DNA from: Artocarpus heterophyllus
Lineage: Eukaryota; Streptophyta; Magnoliopsida; Rosales; Moraceae
Direction: 5' to 3'
DNA: 64,000 nt
Assembly (NCBI GenBank): GCA_025403435.1
Contig: CM046354.1
Coordinates: forward strand, 40,931,779 to 40,995,778
A program made the translations under genes and the position numbers. Positions 1 through 10,240 of this stretch are shown here, piece after piece. Under the pieces are notes generated by a model, which ran no database searches, had not been told where the DNA came from, and saw only the letters and a list, made by a program, of their open reading frames with translations. The stretch's first letter is position 1. Every line of letters begins with the position of its first letter.

Positions 1-572
1 TTGACCTGTCGATGGGCGAGTTCAGCCTGCCGATTATGCTGTTTGGCCTGTCAATGAGCGAAAAATAAGATTACATGTTTTCACGTAGATTTTATCAGAT
101 ATTGATCCGAACTTGATTCTGATTCAAATTTTTGAGACCTAATATGATAAGGACTAACCCTAGACCCAACCTCTATAAAAAGGGAATAAGTCACATAAGT
201 TATTCGATCAATTAAGAGATTAAGAGTGATACTCTGTTGGTGAGAATCTAAAAACTCCCTGAGAGCTTTTGTTCACAAATCACAAATACTAGGTTTGGGT
301 TTTCTCGATTGGTTGGAAGGAATGTCACCTAGAGGAAGAGTTGTACGTGTGAGCCCACACTCACTCTGGTCGTAGATAGAGAATAGAAAAGAAGACTAGT
401 TGGTTGAGGCTCTTCTGGAACGTTACTTCTCTTCACGCTTTACGAGGGTTCTTCGACAATCAAAGGTTAGTAAGATCTGGTTAATTTATGCCTATAGCAT
501 GTCAAACTTGTGTTTTGAAAAATATTCTGATATAAAACTTTTAAAATTTCGTTGCGTACTATTTTTCCAATA
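1..572 (+). repeat. C1 5' LTR, 3' portion
   Basis: It aligns by eye to 4753-5325, the same part of the C1 3' LTR, with scattered substitutions. It contains dyad-motif variants (1-60), a degraded TATA region near 174-182 and a splice-donor-like AAAG|GTTAGTAAG near 463-473. It ends in CCAATA at 572 where other copies end CCAACA. Confidence 0.85.
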
Positions 573-573
573 A

Positions 574-756
574 TTGGTAAAAGAGAGATGGTTTTTACAT
601 AAATTTGCAAGTTTGTGATCGTGTTGTATATATAAATTTTGTGATCTTAATCTCTCCTATACTTGAATTTAATTTTATAGAGAGTTGGCACTCTAGGTTT
701 CTATATAATTTTATGTTGTCGTGGATTATGTGGTGAATGTTCATTAATTAATTTTT
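574..756 (+). other. C1 primer-binding site and truncated leader
   Basis: TTGGTAAAAGAGAGA at 574-588 is a decayed form of the initiator-tRNA-Met binding site (TTGGTATCAGAGCC in E4). The remaining 165 bp match the start of the E2 and E1 leaders, then stop at an ATTAATTAAT run and jump to the pre-integrase region. This is the left edge of the gag-protease deletion. Confidence 0.75.
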
Positions 757-3307
757 TGGAGGGTAAAATGACCAAAAGACCATTCAGGTCTAAGGGTAAT
801 AGGGCCAAAGGGGTTCTAGAACTCGTGCATGGTGATGTTTGCAGACCGATGAACATCTAGACATGAGGAGGGTATGAGTACTTCGTCACTTTTATTGACA
901 ATTACTCAAGATATGAGTATGTGTACCTAATGCGCCACATAAGTGAAACTTTTGACAAGTTCAGGGAGTTTTGGGCTGAAGTGGAAAAGTAATTGGGTAG
1001 ACCCATAAAGGCACTTCGATCCGATGGAGGTAGGGAATATCTTTCTGATGAGTTCTTGGGACACTTTTTAGAGAATGGGATTTTATCTCATTTGACTACG
1101 CCGAGCACTCCGCAGCAGAATGGCATAGCGGAGAGAAGAAATAGGACTTTATTGGACATGATTAGGTCCATGATGAGTTATTCATCATTGCCTTTATCCT
1201 TTTGGGGATATGTACTATAAACCACATATTATCTTTTGAACAATGTGCCTTCAAAATCGATCCCTAAAACTCCTCACAAGTTATGGATGGGTAGGAAGAC
1301 ATCCTTAAACCATATTCGCATATGGGGATGTCTGGCTCATGTCCTGTTTAAGGATCCGAATAAGTTGGAAGCACGTTTGGAAGTTTGAGTGTTTGTAGGA
1401 TATCCAAAAGGGACTAAAGGGGGTTATTTTTATAACCCAAAGGAAAATAAAGTCATGGTTTCAACTAATGTAACTTTCCTTGAGGAGAGTTACATGGATG
1501 ACTTTAAACCTCAAAGCAAAATGGTGCTTGAGGAGTTAAGGAGTGATTCGATGACTCTGGAGGTTCCAAATGCAACCGTTCCGATCAGTGTAGAAAAACC
1601 AAACAAACCTAAACAACAACCTGAGGGGCTTCGGCGTAGTGGGAGGATCGGGCGTCAACCTGAGAGGTATATGTTTAATAGGGAGGTCTTCTTAGCTGAA
1701 CCGGATAAACAAGATAGGGATCCTTATACTTACACAGAGGCTATAGAGGATGTTGATTCAAAACTCTGGACAGAGACCATGAACATTGAGATAAAGTCTA
1801 TGGAGACTAATAAGGTATGGGAGCTTGTGGATCTTCTCGAAGGGGTAAAACCCATAGGGTGTAAATGGATCTATAAGAGGAAAAGAGGAGTGGATGGAAA
1901 GGTCGAAACATTTAAGGCTAGACTGGTAGCTAAGGGTTAGACGCAAAAGTAAGGAATCGATTATGAGAAAACCTTTTCACCTGTAGCCATGCTTAAGTCC
2001 ATCTGGATTCTCTTGTCCATAGCTGCCACTCTCGACTACAAGATTTGGCAGATGGATGGCTATCTTGAAGAGTCCATTTATATGGACCAACCAAATGGGT
2101 TAAAGGTCACGGGTCACGAGGGTAAGGTTTGTAGGTTGCTAAAGTCAATTTATGGACTTAAGCAGGCTTCCAATTCTTGGAACATAAGATTTGATTAGGT
2201 GATCAAGACTTATGGGTTCTTACAAAATATGGGTGAGCCATGTGTTTATAAACACATTAAAGATAGAAAGGTGGTTTTTCTACTGCTCTATGTAGATGAC
2301 ATTCTGCTAATTGGCAATGACATTGAGGCATTGTCATCGATCAAATTATGGTTGACCAAGCAGTTTGACATGAAGGACTTAGGAGAGGCTAATTTTGTTC
2401 TCGGTATCTAGATCTTTCAGGATATGAAGAACAAAATATAGCTTTATACTAGGCTGGCTACATAGATAAAATTCTCAGGAGGTTTGCAATGCAGGATTCC
2501 AAGAAAGGTGGGCAACCATCTAGGTTTGGAATTACTCTTTCTAAGAAAGACTATCCAAAGTCTTATGAAGAAAAAGAATACATGAAGAAGGTACCTTATG
2601 CTTTGGCAGTGGGTAGTCTCATGTATGCCATGCATTGCACACAACTGGATATTAGTTATGCAGTTTGGATTGTAAGTCAATTTCAGGAGGATCTAGGACT
2701 GAACCATTGAGTTGCGGTAAAGCATATTTTCAAGTACTTGAGAAGGACTCGAGAGTATATGCTTGTATATTCGGGCGAGGACTTGACTCTTCTCGGATAT
2801 ACTGACTCAGATTTTCAATCTTGTCTGGATTCTAGGAAATCGATTTCAGGTTTTGTGTTTACTCTAGGAGACGGTGCCATCAGTTGGAGAAGTGTGAAGT
2901 AAGATTGAACTTTGGATTCAATGATGGAGGCCAAGTATGGGGCAGCTAGTGATGCTTCAAAAGAAGCAGTGTGGCTCCACAAGTTCCTTGGGGATCTTGA
3001 GGTAGTTCGTAGTATGGATAAGGCGGTATCACTCTACTGTGATAACAGTGCGGCGGTATCACTCTACTGTGATAACAGTGCGTTGGTAGCTAATGCTAAG
3101 GAACCAAGATTTCATAAGAAGAGTAAGCATATTGATCGAAAGTATCATGTGATAAAGGACTTCGTTGAGAATGGGCATGTCACGGTGTGCAAGATCGCGT
3201 CAGAGGATAATTTAGCTTATCTATTTACGAAGACACTTATTGGGAAAATCTTCGAGAAGCATGGGGAAGCTATGGGGATGCGAGATTTGTCATATTTACT
3301 CACTTAG
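757..3307 (+). pseudogene. C1 Copia pol remnant (integrase, RT, RNase H)
   Basis: Order: end of the GAG-pre-integrase zinc region (757-830), integrase core (about 840-1220), integrase C-terminal region (1225-1720), RT (about 1800-2560), RNase H (about 2770-3290). Visible motifs are [14 protein letters not shown] in integrase, YVDD at 2289-2300 in RT, and the Copia RNase H block around MMEAKY and SLYCDNSA. Several in-frame stops break it (for example near 990, 1218, 1387, 1938, 2197, 2409, 2708, 2900). About seven codons before GYLEES, including the segment after the first RT aspartate, are missing compared with E4; the loss lies between short ATGG repeats. RNase H carries an in-frame 10-codon tandem duplication. 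This copy cannot encode working enzymes. Confidence 0.9.
3023..3082 (+). repeat. 30-bp tandem duplication in C1 RNase H
   Basis: Two adjacent copies of a 30-bp unit beginning GCGGTATCAC, at 3023-3052 and 3053-3082. The duplication is in frame and adds ten residues ([10 protein letters not shown] repeated). E1 and E4 have a single copy. Confidence 0.9.
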
Positions 3308-3321
3308 TGCATGTGTGAGAT

Positions 3322-5325
3322 TGTTAGACATGTATGCCCTAAGGAGTAAAAATGTAATAAGTTTTTGGAGACATTTTTATCAATAAAGAATTTATTTATT
3401 ATTTATATACCAAATCTTGTCCTCTTTACATTCATATTTGTTGAATGTATGTTAAGCAAATAATAGTCTGAGACTGTCTGTCTAAACCTTTAAGAATTGG
3501 GTATATGATGGACAGATTATGCGGAAGATACGATTCTTAAGGTGACGGTCTAAATCATAAGATCCGCAATCGAGGGAATAAAGTTGGGTGCTTTATTCAT
3601 GTAAAGATTGTTATGTTGTCTATATCCCTTTTAGGAGATGGTTTGTCTTGACCATTAAAGGTGGACACCGTGAATAGAAATATTGGCCTGTTGTCATAGG
3701 TGATGATGTGTTGGATCGGGACATAAAGTGAATTGATTTGGATTAATAATTCTGTCTTGACAAATCGATTCACTTTAGACAACATTTGTGCTATATCTTA
3801 ATCCTAAGATGAATAGTGGGCCTGTTGTCTTGACTTGTGTTTTTTGATGTACCAAAGGGTGACACCCACATCTTAATAGTGGTATGCATGCCGATACATT
3901 GGAGGCATGACTCTTGATAGCATAGACTTCTTATTCATAGATATGAAATCCATAGTTCTTCTTTCCGAGTAGTGATATCCTCTTATATGCGTTATCTTGT
4001 AATTGAAAAAACTAAAGCGCTCAACCATTTGGATACATAGGTGTAACCGAATGGTATACTGTCTTTGGAAGGTAAGTTTTTCGATGGTGAGACAATGGAA
4101 CGTTAGATAAAAATAATCGAGAAGGTAAGACAGAACTTGTCCTTAAGCCGATTATGGATAATCATATGGGGATACGATATACTATGATATGTCATGGAGA
4201 CTTAACTATACGGGCTTCGTAATTCTATATAGTTCGAGAGTGCAGCTCCAAGCTTTTAGTGGAGTAACGTTGGAGTTGATAATTATGAAATGTATATCTA
4301 AGATATTGGGTTTCATAATTATCGGGAGCTTGAACTATATAGGTCCATTTGGTCCCCTTTGCTAGCTCACAAAATCCTATAATGATACGACGTGCTTTTC
4401 TAATAATTTATTACTTATGTTAGATTTATCAAATTGGTTAAAATTTGAAAGAATCAAATAATTCATGTCTGTTTTCGGTTGAATTAATTTTGTAATAAAA
4501 TTAATTCAAGATAAACTTGTTGAATTATTAGGATCGGATAATTCTTGTCTGTTTATCGGTTGATTTAATTTTGAAATAAATTAGATCAAGATAAACTTGT
4601 AGAATTATTGGGAATTCATTTATTTTCTTAGAGATTATCTAGATAAAGTTGTTTTAATCAGATAACTTTTCTATTGGATTATTTAAATTAAAACTGAAAC
4701 TTTATCCTATAGAATCTTGGGTGAAAAATAAAAGATTCACTAAGATTTTTATTCGGTAGTTCGGCTTGCCGATGGGCAAGTTCGGCCGGCCGATTCGGCC
4801 TGTCGATGAGCAAAAAATAAGATTACGCGTTTTCACACAGATTTTATCAGATATTGATCCGAACTTGATTCTGATTCAAATTTTTGAGACCTGATCTGAT
4901 AAGGACTAACCTTAGACCCAACCTCTATAAATAGGGAATAAGTCACATAAGTTATTTAGATCAATTGAGAGACTAAGAGTGATACTCTACTAGTGAGAAT
5001 CTAAAAACTCCCTAAGAGCTTTTGTTCGCAAATCACAAACACTAGCTTTAGGTTCTCTCGATTGGTTGGAAGGAGAGTCACCTAGAGGAAGAGTTGTACG
5101 TGTGAGCCCACACTCACTCCAGTCGTGGATAGAGAATAACAAAGAAGACCAGTTGGTTGAGGCTCTTCTGAAATGTTACTTCTCTTCACGCTTTACGAGG
5201 GTTCTTCGGCAATCAAAGGTTAGTAAGATCTGGTTAATTTATGCATATAGCATGTCAAACTTGTGTTTTGAAAAATACTCTAATATAAAATTTTTAAAAT
5301 TTTGCTATGCACTATTTTTCCAACA
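3322..5325 (+). repeat. C1 3' LTR
   Basis: It starts TGTTAGACATGTATG directly after the purine tract and ends CCAACA at 5325, giving 2004 bp with TG...CA ends. It has dyad-motif variants at about 4757-4808, a TATA box TATAAATA at 4926-4933 and a splice-donor-like AAAG|GTTAGTAAG near 5216-5228. The same LTR family occurs in E1, E2, E4 and the solo LTR at 41494. Confidence 0.92.
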
Positions 5326-6280
5326 ACTGCAACTACGGAAATTGCTGAGGCGGAGGTAGAGTCTAGGGCTGAGGCTGACGACTGGCTCCTTCTCTGGTCT
5401 GAGATCCTAGACGAGTGCTCCTAATTGGGCAATTCCTCTTGATATGTCTTGGCTGCTAGCAATAATGACAATGAAAGCTGTAGGGCTTGCTGCGCCTGTT
5501 GCTAGATGAACTACTGCTACCAGTGTTCACGCCACCCTGTTTGTTCTTTCCTGGAGTTGGACAGCTACTGGTACTCCTCCTACCGCTCCTCTAGGGTCCT
5601 CCTAACGTCTTTGCTTGATCCTCATGGTACTGCGTATAATCATTTTCTACTGATATTGTTGATGACACAAGCTCTCCAAAATTCTTGAGTCGTAGGGCAA
5701 CCACCTATCGTCGAATAGGAGCCTTGAGTCCTTCCTGGAACTTAATACACTTCTCACGCTCTGATGCCACTACCGATGGAGCAAACCTAGACAGCTCATT
5801 AAAGTTTGCTTCATATTCCCGAACTGACAAGTCACCCTACTGCAACCTATAGAATTTAGCAGCCTTTTGGTCTCTATACCCTTGCAAAAAATATCGATCG
5901 TAGAACAGCTCGTTGAACCTATCCCAACTTATATTACCATTATTTTCTAAGCATTTAGCTTGCTTCCACCAAGTATTGGTGCCACCTTCGAACTTATATG
6001 CAACAAACTCTGCACAATACTCAGTTGGCACACCAAAAGTTTCCAAGTATTTCACGATCGAGTCCAGCCAATATTCTGCCACTTGTGGGTCCCCATATTC
6101 ATCGAAAGTCGATATAGACGCACGCTGAAATTCTTTAAAATACGTATGCCGACGACTAACATCAGAATCCTTCGATCTTGCCCTAGTTGCCATCTGCTGT
6201 AATGCAGCAAACATGGCTCTCATCATGCCCTCATCATTTCCAAACTCAGCGTCAGCTGTCGAATGACATCTAGATGCCAT
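5326..6280 (-). pseudogene. G1 Gypsy gag, broken
   Basis: The minus-strand reading frame starts with ATG at 6280 (MASRCHSTAD). It contains the retrotransposon gag core WWKQAKCLENNG...ISWDRFNELF and continues after an in-frame stop near 5837 with SVREYEANFNELSRFAPSVV and EGLKAPIR. It reaches a segment shared with G2 gag (VALRL..F/YGELVSS). At least two stops interrupt it (near 5836 and 5708). The part beyond 5326 was displaced by the C1 insertion. Gag would have formed the particle shell. No zinc knuckle remains in the window. Confidence 0.87.
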
Positions 6281-6370
6281 CTTCTCACTTTTGAAAAGAA
6301 AATTTTGACTGTGACTGGTATTTCATTGTCGTACTTATGTGTGTACAATTCCCAAGGTTCATAACCTTGA

Positions 6371-6382
6371 ACTCTGATACCA
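6371..6382 (-). other. G1 primer-binding site
   Basis: The minus strand reads TGGTATCAGAGT three bases after the LTR end. This is the usual plant initiator-tRNA-Met primer site with one change. Confidence 0.85.
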
Positions 6383-6385
6383 TTC

Positions 6386-8524
6386 TATCACGCCCCGAAA
6401 TACGAGAGGTGACATGGTAGGTCAATTAAGCTAATTAATGAGAATTTAGTTAAAACATATGTTTAGGTATTTGAATTAATTAAAAAAACATGGAAATTTT
6501 AAAACCTTTTTCAAAACAAGCATTTATAACAATTAGGCAATAAAAAAGTAATAAATAAATAAAAAGAAACGAGAATGGGTCCCACTGACCCACATCTTGT
6601 GCGCACACATGGTACTGACAACATTATATTACAACCACAGTCCAAGTAAAGAGAGAAAATTAGAATATTACATGCCTTGATTTTATAACTTAAATAACCT
6701 ACTAGGTTCTTCTATTGCTCCTGTGTTCTGTCTGTGGACTCCTCTCCAAACCTAAGCTGAAATCCACCTAGAGGGGAGAAAGGTTTGAAAACAAATAAAA
6801 TATGAGTGAAAGGCTCAGTAGGACTAAGATTTTTAGAAACATTTAATTTTAAAAGAAAACTTATTTAGAAAGTAGACTTGAATACATAAATGACATTTAA
6901 TAAGAATTATTCTTACAAAATCGTTTATTGGTCGACCAGAAAGAATACTATTTTTTCTTTCCTGGGCAAACCATATGTATAACACCACCGTAGTGGCCCA
7001 CCTAGGTTTCGGGACCTACCTCCAAGGTCGTACGCTACACGACCTGATCTCTGATATGGCATCATGCCCTTATATCCGTTTCTATTATTATTTAAAGCCC
7101 ATTTACTTAGTATTTTCACTTACATTCATTATAGGGTTAATTATGAAAATTACCTTAATCCACGGTTTATAAAAATAACCGTTAAAACTCCTTTTTCAAT
7201 CAACCGTTGAAAACATTTTGATAAAAACCCTTTTTAAGGCCAAAATCAGTTGAAACTAGGTTACCAAAGAAAAGGGGTAGAAGTCCTACCTCAACACTCG
7301 TGCCGGTGTCCCACACCGTAATCCGGGTTTGCTATATGTTAGTTCTACAGAACCACGAACGACCTCAAATAGAAACTAGGTCTATCAATATCTAGTTTAA
7401 GATATTCTATATAGCTAAACTATTTCATGCTATCCTAGTGTGCCATTTGTATTTATAAAATCATTTTATAAAGTTGAAGCTTCAATCGGGGTTCAAAACA
7501 GTAAAAATTGGTGAAAATAACAAAATCTCACCATGTCCGGTCACCCTGGTTTGGCTGACCAATGCAGTTCGGCCTGCCGAAAAACTAGGTTTGGTCGACC
7601 GAACTTTTCCAGGTTCGGCCTGCCGGAAGTATGAATCTGGTCTGTCGAACACGAAGTTCGGCCTACCGATCTAGAAAAATTCCATAATTTTCTCGGCACG
7701 GGTTCTCGGCCTCCCAAGCCCCAATTTTCATTTCAACCTATTTTTCTCAGTTCTCATGCATAGGAAACAATCATAGATAATAGAAAAACAATATTGAACA
7801 CTTTTTAGCTTATTTAAACAAGATTTACTCAAAAATTTTGAATAAATCCAAAAATTAGAAAAAATAGAGAAAAATAAAAAAATCTTTATTTAAATCTGTT
7901 TTTCTTTAAACAAAGCATAAATTCTAGCTGTTCTAAGTTTCCCTAACTTAGATCAAGGGTTTTCTAAGTTCAAATAAGCTTAAATTTCAAAATACAAGAA
8001 AATTTGAAAAATTGAAAAAGTTTGAAATTCGAAAACTAATCTTAAATCGAAGCTTTAAATCGCATTTTTGGTTGCTCAATCACGTTCCCGAGCCTCCAAT
8101 CCACCAAATCGACGCTTAGGGCTCGATTTAATTCTAAAATTTTGGGAGAAAATGGGAGAGAAAGAGAGAGGTAGAGTAAAGAGAGAGAGAGAGAGAGAGG
8201 TGTGAGAGGGAGTGAATGAGAGGAAGAGAGGGTGAGAAAAATAAATAGAAGGAAGAGGAAGCAAAACCATAAAAAAAAAAACCGTATACCACCCACGGTT
8301 TTGAAAAAGGACATGGTTGGTATTTAACAAATTGTTTTGTTTTAAAATTTTCAAAATAACAATTAAAAATAATTAAGCGTAATTAAAAATCATTCAAATA
8401 ATAAAAAATAACATTGATTTAAAATTTTCATAAAGTGATCAAATTAAGTTTAAAATATCCATTATAGCACACTAATCTATCATTTTACATTCTAATATCA
8501 CTTAATTAATTCTAGGACGTTACA
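6386..8524 (-). repeat. G1 5' LTR (Gypsy, about 2.14 kb)
   Basis: On the minus strand it begins TGTAACGTCCTAG at 8524 and ends GGGGCGTGATA at 6386, next to the primer site. It holds a (GA)n/(CT)n tract near 8150-8225, the dyad-motif array (about 7546-7670) and an acceptor-like CCCCTCTAG|GTGGA near 6775-6764. The matching donor position reads ATTAGT instead of GTTAGT, so the predicted LTR intron would be lost in this copy. Confidence 0.9.
7546..7670 (-). repeat. Dyad-motif array in G1 LTR
   Basis: About six variants of CGGCCTGCC/GGCAGGCCG are spaced roughly 20-25 bp apart, several flanked by TT and GAA so that TTCGGC-CT-GCCGAA is an inverted repeat. Confidence 0.75.
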
Positions 8525-9182
8525 TATGATCAAATCTAGATTTTACTATGAAAATGAAACACATTTAAACCATCAATTTTGGATTCAATATAGAAGGAAG
8601 GAGAATCAGAATGGATTGAAGATCCTACCTCAAATCTTGAAGAAAAATGGTTAGAATTTGCTTAGTCTTGGAACCTAGTTAGAAGAGATGATGGCTCTGA
8701 GTTGATTGAGTACTTGAGTCTGAGTTTTTGAGTGGGTTTATAGCTTTTGGTTGTTTTCAGCAAAAGATAGTGGAGAGAGAGTGACGAGAAAGGGAAAGAG
8801 AGTGAAAGAATGAGGCATCTCAATATATTTGATTTGTGTTTTTAAAAAATGATGGGTAACAAGGCCATGTGGGGTCTGGAACGTGTCGGATCTTGAAGTT
8901 GGGGATTCAGCACTTCAAGTAGGCCTTCTGAGTGTTCAGGTGTATCGCAGAAAGCTAGCTTTCAATGGCTTTTCTGTAATAAAATAGAAAGACAGTGGCA
9001 TGAATGTAAATATGTGGAACTAATAAAAATTAATAATTTCAAATTATTGGACCAGAATTTTTAAATGCTTTTAAAATTAGAAATACGCAAATGTTAATTC
9101 AAATAAATGAAATAACAATAATTTACACATTTATTAAACCAAATTACATAATTAACTAAGATTAAGATTTTGGAGTGCTACG
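8525..9182. other. Possible older LTR-like fragment left of CCaMK
   Basis: No gene is seen. The layout (a 'cctacctcaa' word, a GA-rich tract at 8773-8815, AT-rich end, then TTTTGGAGTGCTACGA at the right edge) loosely resembles the order of signals in the minus-strand Gypsy LTRs, so it may be a diverged LTR into which G1 inserted. Sequence similarity is weak. Confidence 0.3.
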
Positions 9183-9845
9183 ATATTATGAATGTGCTCA
9201 GTATAAATACACATCGCAAGTACTTAATCACATAAGTTACCCAAGATCAAAATGAAGAGAGTTTCTAATAGAAAAACAAATGTAAATAGAATCAGAACTA
9301 CAAATGAAGTAACTAATGTCAACTTTGTCTAATACTCTTGAAGTTTTCCAGTTGGTCAAAATTTAATTGTGTGTACCCCTCAGGTGTCAGAGGGGACTGT
9401 GGGCCTTTCATTTTTTTTTTTAATTTTAAATACCAATACCTTAGTCTCTTTGTTATCTTTTTAATAACGAATCATCTCTAACAACTACATAGTACACGAC
9501 AATGGAAAAGACCATCTTAACATATGGCCCTTCAAGTTGACTCTCTTTTTGTCTCTTCTTCATAAGCTCCTATTCCACAACGGTTTTATTCCCTCGTTGC
9601 CAGCATCGAATACCTATAAATTCATATTTTATGCACTATGCCCTATAAATTAATGAAAAGAACTATTCAAAGGGTTTCTACAACTTATCAACTTCATCTA
9701 TTTCTCATCATTGAAAGGCTGAAACCTAATGCCTTTCCTTCTCCCCCTTCCTTCAATAAATTATAAATTATTTTCTCTGTAACGTTCTGATCAAATCACC
9801 AGAAGATTTTCTTGGGTTTTGGGGCTCTTGTATCTTTTTGTGATC
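9183..9845 (+). promoter_or_regulatory. CCaMK upstream region with TATA-like boxes
   Basis: AT-rich DNA before the CCaMK start codon. TATA-like boxes lie at 9615-9620 (TATAAA) and 9644-9650 (TATAAAT), about 200-230 bp before the ATG. A pyrimidine-rich stretch (about 9730-9760) is typical of a plant 5' leader. No known symbiosis cis-element was identified with certainty. Confidence 0.45.
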
Positions 9846-10240
9846 ATGGGACAAGAACCAAGAAGACTCTCAGATGAATACGAGATCTCAGAGGTGTTAG
9901 GCCGAGGAGGATTCTCTGTTGTAAGAAAGGGAAAAAGAAAATCGTCACCGGAACACTATGTAGCTATCAAAACGCTGAGAAGGATCGGCCCGTCGACCCC
10001 GCTGTCGTCGACAAAAAGCACTACCGGAATATTCCCTACAGCCAAACAGGTGTCCATCTCTGACGCTCTTCTGACAAACGAGATACTCGTGATGCGGCGA
10101 ATCGTGGAGAGCGTGTCGCCCCATGAGAACGTGATCGACCTATACGACGTGTTCGAGGACGATCGGAGCGGTGCCGTTCACCTGGTCCTGGAGCATTGCT
10201 CCGGAGGTGAACTGTTCGATCGGATCGTGGCCCAAGAGAG
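9846..10240 (+). CDS. CCaMK: CCaMK exon 1
   Basis: Codes for residues 1-131 plus two bases of Arg132: the kinase N-lobe with glycine loop, Lys42 and the hinge LVLEHCSGGELFDRIV. The donor is AGAG|GTGTGC. It is clearly more GC-rich from about 9980 to 10240 than the surrounding introns. Confidence 0.95.

Larger units (their letters stand above)
1..5325 (+). mobile_element. Copia LTR retrotransposon C1 (Angela/Tork-like), 5' end cut by window
   Basis: Ty1/Copia element with about 2-kb LTRs. The window opens inside its 5' LTR (1-572). A decayed primer-binding site follows at 574-588, then a leader, a gag-less pol remnant (757-3307), a purine tract just before 3322 and a full 3' LTR (3322-5325). 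The domain order integrase, RT, RNase H marks it as Copia, and RT/RNase H wording resembles the Angela/Tork lineage. The leader runs directly into the pre-integrase zinc region near 753-757, so gag and protease are deleted. It sits inside the gag of a minus-strand Gypsy element: Gypsy gag resumes directly at 5326. The left target-site copy is outside the window. Confidence 0.9.
5326..8524 (-). mobile_element. Gypsy retrotransposon G1 (Tekay-like), 5' portion, minus strand
   Basis: Read on the minus strand: 5' LTR (8524 to 6386), primer-binding site (6382-6371), gag from 6280 leftwards. The element is split by C1 at 5325/5326 and continues beyond the left edge of the window. LTR and gag match G2 and the solo LTRs. 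The lineage call (Tekay/Del) rests on the long LTR of about 2.1 kb and on the G2 protease/RT wording, so it is an inference. Confidence 0.88.

Noticed and set aside
8042..8354. Serine/leucine-rich open frames opposite the GA tracts (also near 14880, 25303, 28928, 43863)
   Set aside because: They arise from (CT)n tracts in the LTRs and recur in each copy only because the tract does.
9819..9845. An earlier in-frame CCaMK start codon adding nine hydrophobic residues
   Set aside because: Family members begin MG followed by the L-SDEYE segment, which matches a start at 9846; the upstream codons look like leader.
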